A stretch of 44,736 bases of DNA from a virus, in the IMG/VR virus record IMGVR_UViG_3300036760_000359, positions 1-44,736 of that record. The stretch is one strand, 5' to 3'. The notes under the pieces were generated by a model, which saw nothing but the letters and a program-made list of their open reading frames with translations, did not search any database and had not been told where the DNA came from. Positions 1 to 10,086 of this stretch are shown here, one piece after another. The stretch's first letter is position 1. Each line of letters opens with the position of its first letter. A program made the translations under genes and the position numbers.

Positions 1-127
1 TTGAGTCATCATCTCAGCTTGGGCTTTCATCATCTCAACTTCGTGCGCCATTTTTTCACGCGATGCCTGAAGGTCGAGCTGCTTGTTTTTGTAGTCGGCT
101 ATACGTTGTATAGCCACGCCGACAATG
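1..127. repeat. Terminal direct repeat, left copy (assembly overlap)
   Basis: These 127 bases are identical to the last 127 bases of the window (44610-44736). A repeat of exactly 127 bp is what a de Bruijn assembler with k = 127 leaves at the ends of a circular contig, so I read it as an assembly overlap and not a biological terminal repeat. A coding frame continues without a break across the joined ends, which supports circularity or circular permutation. Confidence 0.9.
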
Positions 128-177
128 CCGGTTAGTCCACCAGTAAAAACGCTACCAAGTGCGCCTAAGAAGTCCAC
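1..177 (-). CDS. Holin-like membrane protein, 5' part (continues at 44609-44229)
   Basis: This is the N-terminal portion of a 185-aa protein whose gene spans the contig ends. The likely start is GTG at 177-175, with GGAGG four bases upstream. It overlaps the end of the preceding endolysin-region gene by 13 bp, the coupling typical of lysis cassettes. The first residues (MDFLGALGSVFTGGLTGIVG) are glycine-rich and hydrophobic, as in the 3-TM holin / GTA holin-like family. An in-frame GTG at 117 would give a shorter product but has no good ribosome site. Function is inferred from family-like features and position next to the DUF5675 gene. Confidence 0.7.
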   Translation of the reverse strand, partial: MDFLGALGSVFTGGLTGIVGVAIQRIADYKNKQLDLQASREKMAHEVEMMKAQAEMMTQ

Positions 178-581
178 ATAACCTCCAGTTGAAAGTTTTC
201 CTTGTTCATATACTTTTCAAATCTCTGCACCGCCGGAAAAGAGAGAAGAAGACACTGTTGCCCGTCCATTTCTCCAAGTCTATCACCAAGAGCGATGCAA
301 CCGTTAAGTTGTTTTTTCAGAGGTGAATCACCCATGAAGTTTGCCGAGTGGATCCTAATGCCAGACCTACCAGAAACCTCGTCAAGCAAATAAAGATTCT
401 TGTTAAAATGCCTAGAAAAAGTCCAGCTACAGAGATAGCGGCCCTCTGGAATACACGAATCGTCTAATCTGTTATTCCGCCAAGGGAGTTCCCCTGTAAA
501 AAAAGCTAGGTTATCAACAGCGAGTTTCCCGAAAGTGCCTTCGCGAGAAGTTCTAATCCTCGTCAAAAAGGCAGTTTTCAT
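165..581 (-). CDS. DUF5675 family protein, lysis-region
   Basis: A 138-aa protein. I start it at the ATG at 581, which overlaps the stop of the upstream gene as ATGA; an in-frame extension to 644 would sit wholly inside that neighbour. The pattern GELPWRNN ... SCIPEGRYLC ... GRSGIRIHSANF ... LNGCIALG matches the DUF5675 family, short phage proteins usually found beside holin and endolysin genes. The family's activity is not established; a role in cell-wall degradation or lysis is only suggested by position. Neighbours are the small coiled-coil/TM protein upstream and the holin-like protein downstream. No classical endolysin catalytic motif is visible, so this may be the lysis enzyme of the phage. 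Confidence 0.75.
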   Translation of the reverse strand: MKTAFLTRIRTSREGTFGKLAVDNLAFFTGELPWRNNRLDDSCIPEGRYLCSWTFSRHFNKNLYLLDEVSGRSGIRIHSANFMGDSPLKKQLNGCIALGDRLGEMDGQQCLLLSFPAVQRFEKYMNKENFQLEVMWTS

Positions 582-805
582 TTTATGAATTTTGTAAGAA
601 GTGCCCCAACGGTTCCTGATAAAACCATAGCCGCCGCCGCCCAACCTTTGCCTCGGTTCATCCAGCCGTTAAGTTCCTTCACATCCTTGGCAATTTCTAC
701 AAGGGCTTCTTTGATATTTTTTTCCTGATCATCCACGCGCTTGTGAATAGCGTTGAGCGAGGACTCGAGTTTATATAGACGAGAAGCTGTGGATTCGGCT
801 GGCAT
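578..805 (-). CDS. Small coiled-coil membrane protein, XhlA-like
   Basis: A 75-aa protein with an N-terminal helix-forming segment (residues about 5-45, heptad-like with K/E/D) and one C-terminal membrane segment (AAAAMVLSGTVGALLTKF). This architecture is like haemolysin XhlA and other small phage lysis accessory proteins, in which a cytoplasmic coiled coil is tethered to the membrane. It is preceded by AAGGAGAATAG before the ATG and overlaps the DUF5675 gene by ATGA. The assignment rests on architecture and location, not on a signature motif. Confidence 0.6.
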   Translation of the reverse strand: MPAESTASRLYKLESSLNAIHKRVDDQEKNIKEALVEIAKDVKELNGWMNRGKGWAAAAMVLSGTVGALLTKFIK

Positions 806-814
806 CTATTCTCC

Positions 815-3800
815 TTACCCCTGACTGTAAATTGAGAGCCAGTGGTTTGTTGCGCTATTGCTTAAAGTAGCGTTATTTTGGATTCGGAAACTCACCAAAT
901 CTCCGGCGTTTAGATACTTAGAAAATTTACTAGAATGTTGAGTATCAGCCGTTGAGGTGGTTTGCATAAACAGTGTGCTGGTTCCATTGAGGTACAAATT
1001 TAAGCTTGTGTTTACCCCAGCGGTTAAATTCCACGCCATATCAAATATGTACCAGCCAGCCCTAGGAGCTGTGAACACAGTTCCGCTCCAAGCACCATGA
1101 GAATCGACAACTTTAGTTGCCCAGTCCATATTTGTGGTTGTGGCAGTTTGGGCCGCTCCACCATTCCCTGTGTACTGCAAATATATTTTCTCCGTTGCAG
1201 CGATTGCGGAGGGGCCGGTGAGGCGCTCAAAGGAAACCCAGTTTTCTTGTTCGTTACCGTCTGTGTTCAGAGCAGCGCCAGAGGCTTGAAGTAATCTGAC
1301 CTCTAAAGTATCTCCGGCCACACACGACACCAAGACAGAACCGCTTGCAATTATAGATTCAGTATTCGCGGCGGTTGTCATGCTTGCGGCGAATCTTCTG
1401 TTTAGGACAGCATTTTTATAAAGCCTAACCGATAAAGCCTCGCCAACTCCCCACCCTCCGCCAGAGGCCATTGACACGTGTGCAGCCACTCGATAAAGCC
1501 CTGCCACTGGAACGGTGTAAATATTTGTCGCGTTGTTAAAGGCGTTATGAGTGTCAAAGATTTTATCTTCGGTTAAATATTCCGCAGTATTTGCGGCGGC
1601 ATTTGAGATGCTTCTTGCGGTGTTGCTCTCATAAAGCGCCGCTACCACTCGCGTATCAGTGTCATTCGACATGAGGACTGTGCTTGAAAATCCAGCCACC
1701 GGCACAATAAATGTAGCTGATGCGTTTGAGCTATTATTAATAAAGCTATTCCCAAGCTGCGCCACAAGTTTTGTCGTTGATGTGGCGATATTACCAAAAT
1801 AAACAACCGTTGCTGAGGTTGTTGTTGCTGTAATGATGTGACCTTCCTGATTTGCATTCCCATCATTAGACCATTTTCCTACAATTGGGCCAGGGCCGGA
1901 GGTAGTACTTGCCACTGCTTTCGCTGTATCTATCGACATGCCAGAAGGAAGGGAAATTGATGCTGCTACTCCGGTAGTAGTCCCAACTGTAAAATTTGTC
2001 ATTACATGAACTGAATCACCAACTCTTCGATAGTATCCAGTAATCGCCGAAACAGTCCCAAGTCCTACGAATGTGGGCGTATATGCGGTCCAATCTCCAA
2101 TCGGAGCACCATAAAGTTGAATCTGTGGGCCGATGATTACGTTATCGAGATTCATCGTCCATGCCGAGGCGTTTGTCGTCGCTACATGAAGAATAAGACG
2201 ATAAGAAGTGGAGTTACTAGCAGACTGAAATACCCCAGTAAACTTAAAATTATTTCCGGTGCCGCCCTGTATGGTATATGGCGAGACAGGAATAAGGACA
2301 GCATTTGTGACGTCATAAACCCAAACACGAACATCAGAACTATCTCCAGAGACAAATGCTGCGCTAACAGCGTAATCGAATGAAACATTTAGTACCTTCG
2401 CTTTATCGGCAAGATCGATTGTGAAGTCGGTAGAAACGCCCTGCCCTTGCCGGTTGGCTGCGTCTTTAGTGAGAACTCCCATACCACTTGACCGCAACGG
2501 CGAAGAAGTGGATCGTGTGATCGTTACGTTTGGAGACCCGCCAGTCCCGTCTACTGGAGAATCGGCGGCGGCATCGGCATAAGTATTCCAGCTCGTAGCC
2601 GCGGAATCGAAACTGGGGTTTGCGACGTAGTTGATTCCACTCCCCCCGCTTCCTACTTCAGCCAAAGAAGATCCGTTGTCTTTGTAAAATTTATCAGTGT
2701 CAGTCGCGTAAACAATCGTACCGGCTTTGCGAGTAAGCGCCGTGAGATTGGCGAGCGTGTCTTTCGGAATGGTCATGCGAGACGAATTCGATGCTGTTCC
2801 GCCATCGTAATCTTTCGCGGTAAAAACCTGAGCTTCATCCAAGTTTGCAAATTGCCTAATCGCAGCACTCGTCCTGTAGAAAATCCCAGCCGCTTTTGCA
2901 TACAACTTTTTAAATCCAGCCGACGGAGCCGATGGATCAGATCCTTGATCCGTGTAAATTTCTACGTCGACAGATGGAGTGGTGAGAACAGGAGACGTAA
3001 GGGTTTTATTCGTAAGCGTTTGTGCCTCGTTCAAATTGACGAGCTGCCTGACGTTTCCAGATGAGTCGATGTAAAATATACCAGCCGATTTTCCATAGAC
3101 GTTTTTAAATCCAGACGCCGGTGTCGCGGGATCACTGCCCTGGTCGGTGTACTTTTCAAAAGTGCTTATCACAGGAGCAACTAAAGTTTTATTACTGAGA
3201 GACTGAGAATCAGTCGTGCCAACCACTGCGCCAGCGACCAATACGTCCCTGAAACCTAACGCCTGCCAATCGTCAGGAGATGGGCCTTTGTCTGGGACTA
3301 AAATGTAACCGTTCGTTTGAACGGGAAGAGAAAGAACTGCTGTTGCAAGGTTGATGGTGTCAGTTCCGTTTCTCGTAATAGAAACCGCGTTGGTATCTGA
3401 AGTTTGCTTTCTAACTGAGACGACAAACGCCTCCGTCAGATCCAATCCAGAGATAGCCGGAAGCAGTATAGATACCGCACCGCCTGAAGTATCCACCGAA
3501 AGAAGAGATCCGCGATCGGATTCACTGACCGTGTATGGGCTATTTGCAAAAGTCAGATAAACAACATCGTTTAAGAAAAGAGAATCCGCGCCAGCGAAAG
3601 AAGTAGTTGAAAGCTCAAGGCCGTCTGCGGTTGCGTTTACTACAATTGCCTTACCCGCAGAATCTAAGTCGGTGATGTCAGGCGGAAGAGAAGCGTCGAA
3701 ATCCGCAGGGTCGATAGTTTCTGGCAATTTGAAAGAACGATCCAGCTCATCCTGCTGCTGCTGATCTACCATCGTAAGTTTGTCGAATTCATCTTCGTGC

Positions 3801-4132
3801 GACTCAGGGAAGAAGTCCCCCTGGTTACGAATATCAGTGTCTTGAGTAAGCGGACGAACACGACGAATGCTAAGAATATATCCAGAAGTCAGTTTTCCAG
3901 AGGTAAGCCAAGCTTGCGAAGAGTTTACAAGGTCAATGGATCCGCCACTTTCATCTCCGGCACCATTCACAGTGTAATCGGTCGTGAGAGCAAGGGTCGT
4001 CTCATCTCCGTCCGTATTCCTCACCGTGACCAAGAGATCCGAGTTTACGAAAATCCTAAAGGTGTAGGAGTAATTGCTTACCGCACCGTTTCCGGTATAT
4101 CCGACGCGATTTATAGTTGATGCGATTGTCAT
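815..4132 (-). CDS. Tail fibre protein, T7 gp17-like N-terminus and C1q-like tips
   Basis: A 1105-aa protein. Residues 1 to about 140 (GYTGNGAVSNYSYTF ... LSIRRVRPLTQDTDI) match the T7-type fibre N-terminal domain that docks on the tail. Two copies of a YTDQGSDP ... GFK..Y.K.AGIFY unit lie near residues 327 and 396, each next to shaft-like LTNKTLT segments. The C-terminal third holds two jelly-roll, C1q/TNF-like modules, recognised by VPVAGLYRVAAHV and APRAGWYIFDMAW. It should trimerise and bind the host surface. The start overlaps the end of the 1985-aa ejection protein by ATGA. The C1q-like modules are the likely host-range determinants. Confidence 0.88.
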   Translation of the reverse strand: MTIASTINRVGYTGNGAVSNYSYTFRIFVNSDLLVTVRNTDGDETTLALTTDYTVNGAGDESGGSIDLVNSSQAWLTSGKLTSGYILSIRRVRPLTQDTDIRNQGDFFPESHEDEFDKLTMVDQQQQDELDRSFKLPETIDPADFDASLPPDITDLDSAGKAIVVNATADGLELSTTSFAGADSLFLNDVVYLTFANSPYTVSESDRGSLLSVDTSGGAVSILLPAISGLDLTEAFVVSVRKQTSDTNAVSITRNGTDTINLATAVLSLPVQTNGYILVPDKGPSPDDWQALGFRDVLVAGAVVGTTDSQSLSNKTLVAPVISTFEKYTDQGSDPATPASGFKNVYGKSAGIFYIDSSGNVRQLVNLNEAQTLTNKTLTSPVLTTPSVDVEIYTDQGSDPSAPSAGFKKLYAKAAGIFYRTSAAIRQFANLDEAQVFTAKDYDGGTASNSSRMTIPKDTLANLTALTRKAGTIVYATDTDKFYKDNGSSLAEVGSGGSGINYVANPSFDSAATSWNTYADAAADSPVDGTGGSPNVTITRSTSSPLRSSGMGVLTKDAANRQGQGVSTDFTIDLADKAKVLNVSFDYAVSAAFVSGDSSDVRVWVYDVTNAVLIPVSPYTIQGGTGNNFKFTGVFQSASNSTSYRLILHVATTNASAWTMNLDNVIIGPQIQLYGAPIGDWTAYTPTFVGLGTVSAITGYYRRVGDSVHVMTNFTVGTTTGVAASISLPSGMSIDTAKAVASTTSGPGPIVGKWSNDGNANQEGHIITATTTSATVVYFGNIATSTTKLVAQLGNSFINNSSNASATFIVPVAGFSSTVLMSNDTDTRVVAALYESNTARSISNAAANTAEYLTEDKIFDTHNAFNNATNIYTVPVAGLYRVAAHVSMASGGGWGVGEALSVRLYKNAVLNRRFAASMTTAANTESIIASGSVLVSCVAGDTLEVRLLQASGAALNTDGNEQENWVSFERLTGPSAIAATEKIYLQYTGNGGAAQTATTTNMDWATKVVDSHGAWSGTVFTAPRAGWYIFDMAWNLTAGVNTSLNLYLNGTSTLFMQTTSTADTQHSSKFSKYLNAGDLVSFRIQNNATLSNSATNHWLSIYSQG

Positions 4133-7100
4133 TTTTTAGTTCTCCTAGTAATTAAATCTCTCCAACTGGCATGTCCATTATTTTGTAGCCAGTCGATATA
4201 GTTAAACATCCAGGTGTCGACTTGGTTTGGTACTCCGGCTGCAAATGAAGCCGCGCTTATCACATGCTTCCCAAACTTAGTATCGAACTCTTTGTCGAAC
4301 AATGGCTGAGTGAGCATCTCAAGCGACTGTTCGATCGGGCCAAGTCGATAATTGCTCCCTGGTTGCCCACCAAACTTTTTCTCCGTAAAATAGTTGGCAA
4401 TGTCTCTCACTCCCCACACATAGCCAAATGGCTGCTGCCAGAATCTAGCCCACATTCTTTTCTTGCGAGCCTCTGGATCGTCACTTTGGTTGTTTCGGAG
4501 ATATTCTTTCCACATATTCTCCTGTAACGCCTGCATCCCCCAAAGATAAAAAGTAGCCGCCCCCATAACCTTAATGGCATTGTAGGTGTTTCCTTTGCTA
4601 TATTCCAGACCAGAAATCTTACCAGCAAGCCACGCCTGGTTGAACATCATGGACTGCCAGCTATAAAAGTTTCCAAATATAGAAAGAAGTCCCTTGTATC
4701 TTTGTACCCCTACCTGATCTTCCAAAGCACCCGATCCAAAACTTGAGGTTATCGCATCGTCCGCTATATGCACTGCTTTTTCATGCCCGTAAGCCTCAAG
4801 GCTATTCTTGTAAACGTGAAGCCACATCGGGTAGCTGATGGCTTCATCTGCCTTCGACTGAATGACGTACAGATATGCCTTAATCGCTGAATTACGCCCC
4901 TCCCAGGTGTTTCCAAGGGCGAGGGCATCCTTATCCCTCAAAAGGCTTCTATGCCTCATTCTTTCGGAATTATTCTCGACAAACTCAATATTTTCGTGAC
5001 GGTCTTTTACAAACTCAGTTAGCATAGACGCGGTGCCGCTTGGCCCAAGAACATACATCGCGTTGATAATATTGCCGGTAACGTCAAGTGGGAGAGCTGC
5101 CGCTCGTAAACCAAGCGCGAAAGCTTGGCTTTTTGACTTCATCCATCGAACTGCTGAATCCGCAGGGCTTAAGTCTTCTCGCTGGACTTTAGCTACGTGG
5201 TCTACTGCTTTTTGCATGGCAAAAAGGCCACGCGGCCCGATGGCATTTACGATGGCAGTTGAGGTGTCTCTTTGGTTTAGAAACCGGCTTACGTCGATTA
5301 TAGACTCTCTGTAGGAAAGATCGTGAGCGATGTCCTCAAGGTGGTTGAAAAGCACCTTTCCAATTTCCAATCTTACTGGTCGGTTTACATAGGAGAGTCG
5401 CTCCTTAACTCTTCCTTGATCTGTTGAAGCAGCGGCGGTACTTGATCTCTTGAAAAGCTCGGTTTTTTGAATTTCATTTTTTAATGCTTCAACGGCTCGC
5501 ATCGGATCATATTCAACCGGATAATACCCACCGCGGTACTCCCCATATTTTGTCGAAACTGGGGATGACGGTATTTTAGTAGGTTCAACTCCATTTATCC
5601 GCATTTCAAGCTCTACTGTTTCGGGCCAGTATGTCTGAAGATGATCCCAAACCGACTGCGCAAAGTCCCATTCTTTTTTAGTGAGATGATTCAAAACAGC
5701 CGAGACATGTTCATCTGTCCAGCCAAAACCCACCCTAACCCTATCACGGCTGGACTCATTCCCCCAGTTTAGTGCTACCGCTATCATCTCTTCTCTGGTA
5801 AGGGTGCGGTCTATTTCTGAAATGTATTCTCTACGGTTTTTTAGGTCTGCAAATTCTTTTTCGGTAAAGTGTCTAAGAAGAACATCCTCTTTTACTCGCT
5901 CAACCATCTTTTCATATCGAACGAGTTTCCCGTCGCCAGCCGCCTTTAGCACACGGTAGATAAAGTTTTGAGCAGGGCCATCTGGATTAACCTCGAACTT
6001 TTTCTTCTTTGGATTCCATTGCAGGTCAAGATATTTACAAACGGTAGACAGGTTAACCAGACTGCCAATGGCAAAGTCTGGAATGTTCATTACCGACTGA
6101 AGTTTATCTCCTAAGGCTGTTTTGTTTGAGGATCCTGGGCCTAGTTGCTTCGCCCACGGAGCGCCGATCTCTGCTTCAATATATTTACGAAGCTGGGCCG
6201 CGGACGCTTTCATGTCCGCCTTATCGAATAGAGATGTCCACTTGTCGAAACCTCTCCCAACCCCTGCGATTGTTTTAATTGCAAACTTAAGATCGCGAAT
6301 TTGTGCCATCGTAAGATCGCGATAGTCATTTGCTTTTAGATCGATAATAGAATCAGGTAGCTTCATGGCATAGAAATCGTCGTCTATTCTCTGAACGAAC
6401 TGCCGCAGGTTTTCCTGTACCCAATTTCCACCGGAGTCTTGTACCAGGCCAGTCGAGTTTGCAATGTCGTATGGACTTTCTCCGCTCGATAATTTGTCTT
6501 TTGCGATCTGTTGGAGAGCCGCCAGATCTTGTGGCATTCGATCCGCTATTCCAAGGCTAGACAGGATCCCGTTTACCTGATTGGCAAAAGCTTTCGGCAT
6601 GGACACAAGGAGTTCAGAGACGCTTTTTTTACCCATGTGGTCTAGGTATTTACGATTGGCGACTGATTCCTTTTTGTTTCTCAACGCCTCGGCAGCAAGT
6701 TGGTGGTTCAGTAATTGCTGATCTTTATACTCTGCCGCTGCCTGCTGATCTCCACGCTCAAGAGCTTTACTTACCTTAACAGCCGCGTTTCTTTCTGCGG
6801 TGATGTATGTCCGATAGTTAGTCGCTTCTTTTTCGGTTTTGTTAGATAGAATTCTCGCGGCTCTTTCTTTTGCAAGTCTGGCATCTACCCTTGCCTCATT
6901 CTGCCTTCGGCGAGAAAGCTCTTGTTTAACGCTAGGATCCTTGGAAAACATGCTGGAATATATTTGTTTCTCAAGGGCCAAGAGATCCGCCATTTTATCG
7001 TTATGGATAGCTTCTAAGGCGGCTTCGTGTAAAACATCAGGATCTAGAAGACCAGAATGCTTTAACATCCCGTCGTCAACCATTCGATTAATTTCTAGTT

Positions 7101-10086
7101 CTCTAAGATTGTTTTCTTTCGCTAAAATCAATTCATTCGCCAGGTGGTACATATCCGCAAAACCGTGAACGTCGGCGGCACTTTCAAAAAGGGCTATATC
7201 GTTTGCGTTCCCCTCGCCGCTTAGAATTTTATGGGCCACCTTATCTGGCGGAATAGACTTAAATGCATCTCTTAAAAAATCCCACGCCTTGAAAATAGGA
7301 ATTTCCTTAACTTGCTCCTTGGCATTTTTAGTAAGTTCGGCGCGTTTTTCTACTAGCATGGCTTCATGCTCTTTGGTGGTTTCTTTCAACTGCTCAGGAA
7401 GTAGTTTTTCTTCGGCCTGCGACCTGGCCTGTTCTTGCATTTGCTTAATGGTTTGCGACTGTTTTGGAGCCTCTTTAACCGACTCATCGCCTTTATATCC
7501 TACCTCGTCACGGACGGCATTGATCTCCTCCTGGGTGGCGAGCATTCGATCCATTACGCCACGGATCTCAGGATTCAAATTTAATTCTAGGCCGTTTACT
7601 TTAACCGTACCGTCTTTCTGCTTTATGTTTTTATAGATGCTGGTCAGCCATCTCCCAAATTTCCGAAAGGCAGTTCGCAAAGATTCTGAAGGGGCTTTTC
7701 CCTCTCTCAAATATTCTTCAAAGCCGCGGGCAAACTTCTCATGGTGCTCGGGAGTAAGTTTGTCGAATGATTCCGCTCCAAGCCACTTAAGTAGAGCGCC
7801 AGAGTCAGACATGAATCGTTGCTGTTCTAGCGTCAGTGGCCCAGGCTTACTGAGTAAATCGTGAGCTTCTTTGTGTATATCGAGGAAAAGGTGGCCGGTT
7901 TCATGCAAAAAGGTAGACTTGTTTGAGTCCCTAAAGAGAGAGATAACCGATTCCCTGGCCGAGTTAAAAGAAATTTTCCCCTGCTTTTCTCCGCCTCCAG
8001 CTTGAAGTAACTCGCCGTTTTGAGTAGCGCCAGGGATAAGATCCTCGCCGCCTTTTATCTGAAGTTTTCTTCTGTCGTATAAATCGTTGGCGTCCATTCC
8101 GAGAACGCTACCCATCGTATTAAAATACGCCTGATGGAGTTGACCGGCTCTCAAAGCTTCTTCTTGCGTTTTTCCGGCGAGAACTAATTTTTCAGAAACG
8201 TCTTTGGTGATCCTGCCGCCGTAATCCTGTTCTTCTTGTAGACGTTTTGCTTCGGCATCAAATGCCTTTTGATATTCTGCTTTTTTGTTTCTCTCGTAAA
8301 AAGCCAATTCGTTCGGAGTGTGGTCATCTTCGGCAAACTTCACATCGTTTTCCAGCCCAGCCCAATGCTCGCCGCCAACAATTTTATCTAGGTATTTTGC
8401 GAATGGAATTTTTATATCTTTGCCAGTGGCCTTAGCTTCAATATAGGCATCACCGGCGTCCATCTCTTGCATTGCTTTTTCGATGTCAATGCCTTTCGAC
8501 TGAAAGTATTCTTCAGCTTTGTCGGTGGTCAGATAGATGTTTTCTACCGGAGTGTCTTGAAGGTTTTTAGCCATCAGCGAAGAGTAGGCGACCGGATCCC
8601 TTTTTTTGAGTTCAGACTGCTTCCCACCTTCACCTATCGTTTGGTAATACTGTTTGGCCTCGGCTGTTTTTTGAGCCGAATAAAAATCGCTAATAAGTGT
8701 CGACGTGTGACCAAAGGCACTTAATAACCCTATCGTTCCAGCGCCTTCTTTCCCTGCGGCCAGAAGTCGATCATTAAGTTCTTGCGATGTGATCGGCTGA
8801 TTTTTGCTAAAAGGATCTTGACTAGAGTCCGTCTCTGACTGGTTTCTTAAAATTCTTTTGGCGTCTTCTTCGGTCGCAATGTTTATTCCTTCCATTCCGA
8901 CAAACGTGCCAAAACCATGAACAGTCGATTTAAGAAGGTTATACGCAAAGTTTTTAAGGGCCGCACTTCTGGTTACGGCATCTTTGAGAACCTCTTCTCC
9001 GGCTCCAGATATAAATTTACTCAGAAGTTTATCGGCTCCAGGTATGGTTTTTACTACCGATTTAAGCTGAACCATGCCAAGTGCTGCGTTTGCTGCCCCA
9101 TTGAAAACAGCAAGGGTAGTTAAAAGGTCTGGATCCAATGGTTTTCCATCCGAATCCTTCATCTGTTTGAGACGATCGAGTTCTTGGCCGGTGAATAATT
9201 TGAAGTTGTATTCAACGCCGCCGCCAGTTTCGCCACCTCCAAAACCAAGTTTCGCCGCCGCTATGACAGCCGGAAGACCAAGACCACTTGCTGCGGCTGC
9301 GGTGCCAGCTATTGCTGCTACTGGAACACCATATTTCAAAGAATAGGCACCGCCACTTACTCCAAGTTCCCCCAGCCCTACAGCCCCGTATAGAAATTTA
9401 TTAAATCCAGTAGGCTCCTGCGCAGCAGTTCCCTGAAGAATATACCTAATCTCTTGAGCGCGCTGGGCCGGATCCTTACTCAGTTGCAATTTATCAGCGA
9501 GAACAGATCCAAGGGTGTACCCAGCTTTAGGACTAGCATTTGGAAATTGAGCATCAAAGGCATTGAGTGCTAGTTCTTCACCTAAAAGCGAAGACATAAT
9601 AGACCTCTTTCCAGCACTCCAAGTGTCCTGTATTGCCTGGGTTGCCCTTTCATGGAAAGAAAGGTTTTCAATGTCATCATGGGCCTTTGCCATGTTGGAA
9701 GGATCGCTTAAGAACTCGGCAGTATTTGGAAACCTCTCATGGAGATCCTGAAATAAAGCAGGGCCAGGAGCGGAGTCGATGGCCTCAATTTGTTTTAGGT
9801 TTTTTTGAACTACGTCTTGCGGTAGGTTGGTTTTTGCCGAATAGTTTATAACCTTAGTGGCTTCGTCTGGATTTAAGTCCTTTACTTGATCATAGGCTAC
9901 CTCTGTCGGTAAACGCTGATCTGGTAAGTCGGGCAAAGCCGGTGCCTGTTCTTGGGCAGGAACTCGGGAGTCGTTGAATCCCAAGTCAGGCAAATATGGT
10001 TGTGCGCTATTATCTAAGAAGTCCTGTACAGGAGTTTGCGATGGAAGATTGGTAACGTCAGGAACATAAAGACGACGATGCCCCAT
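4129..10086 (-). CDS. Large internal virion (ejection) protein with zincin-like motif
   Basis: A 1985-aa protein, equivalent in position and size to the largest ejection proteins of podoviruses (T7 gp16-like role). A hydrophobic glycine/alanine-rich stretch lies near residues 235-290, and there are long K/E/Q-rich helical regions near 830-1200. At about residue 727 there is HETGH, a zinc-metallopeptidase-type HExxH motif, within FLHETGHLFLDIHKEAH, as seen in large polyvalent phage proteins injected with DNA. I see no lytic transglycosylase signature. It is probably packaged in the head and ejected to form the DNA channel. Peptidase activity is inference from the motif only. Confidence 0.8.
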   Translation of the reverse strand: MGHRRLYVPDVTNLPSQTPVQDFLDNSAQPYLPDLGFNDSRVPAQEQAPALPDLPDQRLPTEVAYDQVKDLNPDEATKVINYSAKTNLPQDVVQKNLKQIEAIDSAPGPALFQDLHERFPNTAEFLSDPSNMAKAHDDIENLSFHERATQAIQDTWSAGKRSIMSSLLGEELALNAFDAQFPNASPKAGYTLGSVLADKLQLSKDPAQRAQEIRYILQGTAAQEPTGFNKFLYGAVGLGELGVSGGAYSLKYGVPVAAIAGTAAAASGLGLPAVIAAAKLGFGGGETGGGVEYNFKLFTGQELDRLKQMKDSDGKPLDPDLLTTLAVFNGAANAALGMVQLKSVVKTIPGADKLLSKFISGAGEEVLKDAVTRSAALKNFAYNLLKSTVHGFGTFVGMEGINIATEEDAKRILRNQSETDSSQDPFSKNQPITSQELNDRLLAAGKEGAGTIGLLSAFGHTSTLISDFYSAQKTAEAKQYYQTIGEGGKQSELKKRDPVAYSSLMAKNLQDTPVENIYLTTDKAEEYFQSKGIDIEKAMQEMDAGDAYIEAKATGKDIKIPFAKYLDKIVGGEHWAGLENDVKFAEDDHTPNELAFYERNKKAEYQKAFDAEAKRLQEEQDYGGRITKDVSEKLVLAGKTQEEALRAGQLHQAYFNTMGSVLGMDANDLYDRRKLQIKGGEDLIPGATQNGELLQAGGGEKQGKISFNSARESVISLFRDSNKSTFLHETGHLFLDIHKEAHDLLSKPGPLTLEQQRFMSDSGALLKWLGAESFDKLTPEHHEKFARGFEEYLREGKAPSESLRTAFRKFGRWLTSIYKNIKQKDGTVKVNGLELNLNPEIRGVMDRMLATQEEINAVRDEVGYKGDESVKEAPKQSQTIKQMQEQARSQAEEKLLPEQLKETTKEHEAMLVEKRAELTKNAKEQVKEIPIFKAWDFLRDAFKSIPPDKVAHKILSGEGNANDIALFESAADVHGFADMYHLANELILAKENNLRELEINRMVDDGMLKHSGLLDPDVLHEAALEAIHNDKMADLLALEKQIYSSMFSKDPSVKQELSRRRQNEARVDARLAKERAARILSNKTEKEATNYRTYITAERNAAVKVSKALERGDQQAAAEYKDQQLLNHQLAAEALRNKKESVANRKYLDHMGKKSVSELLVSMPKAFANQVNGILSSLGIADRMPQDLAALQQIAKDKLSSGESPYDIANSTGLVQDSGGNWVQENLRQFVQRIDDDFYAMKLPDSIIDLKANDYRDLTMAQIRDLKFAIKTIAGVGRGFDKWTSLFDKADMKASAAQLRKYIEAEIGAPWAKQLGPGSSNKTALGDKLQSVMNIPDFAIGSLVNLSTVCKYLDLQWNPKKKKFEVNPDGPAQNFIYRVLKAAGDGKLVRYEKMVERVKEDVLLRHFTEKEFADLKNRREYISEIDRTLTREEMIAVALNWGNESSRDRVRVGFGWTDEHVSAVLNHLTKKEWDFAQSVWDHLQTYWPETVELEMRINGVEPTKIPSSPVSTKYGEYRGGYYPVEYDPMRAVEALKNEIQKTELFKRSSTAAASTDQGRVKERLSYVNRPVRLEIGKVLFNHLEDIAHDLSYRESIIDVSRFLNQRDTSTAIVNAIGPRGLFAMQKAVDHVAKVQREDLSPADSAVRWMKSKSQAFALGLRAAALPLDVTGNIINAMYVLGPSGTASMLTEFVKDRHENIEFVENNSERMRHRSLLRDKDALALGNTWEGRNSAIKAYLYVIQSKADEAISYPMWLHVYKNSLEAYGHEKAVHIADDAITSSFGSGALEDQVGVQRYKGLLSIFGNFYSWQSMMFNQAWLAGKISGLEYSKGNTYNAIKVMGAATFYLWGMQALQENMWKEYLRNNQSDDPEARKKRMWARFWQQPFGYVWGVRDIANYFTEKKFGGQPGSNYRLGPIEQSLEMLTQPLFDKEFDTKFGKHVISAASFAAGVPNQVDTWMFNYIDWLQNNGHASWRDLITRRTKK

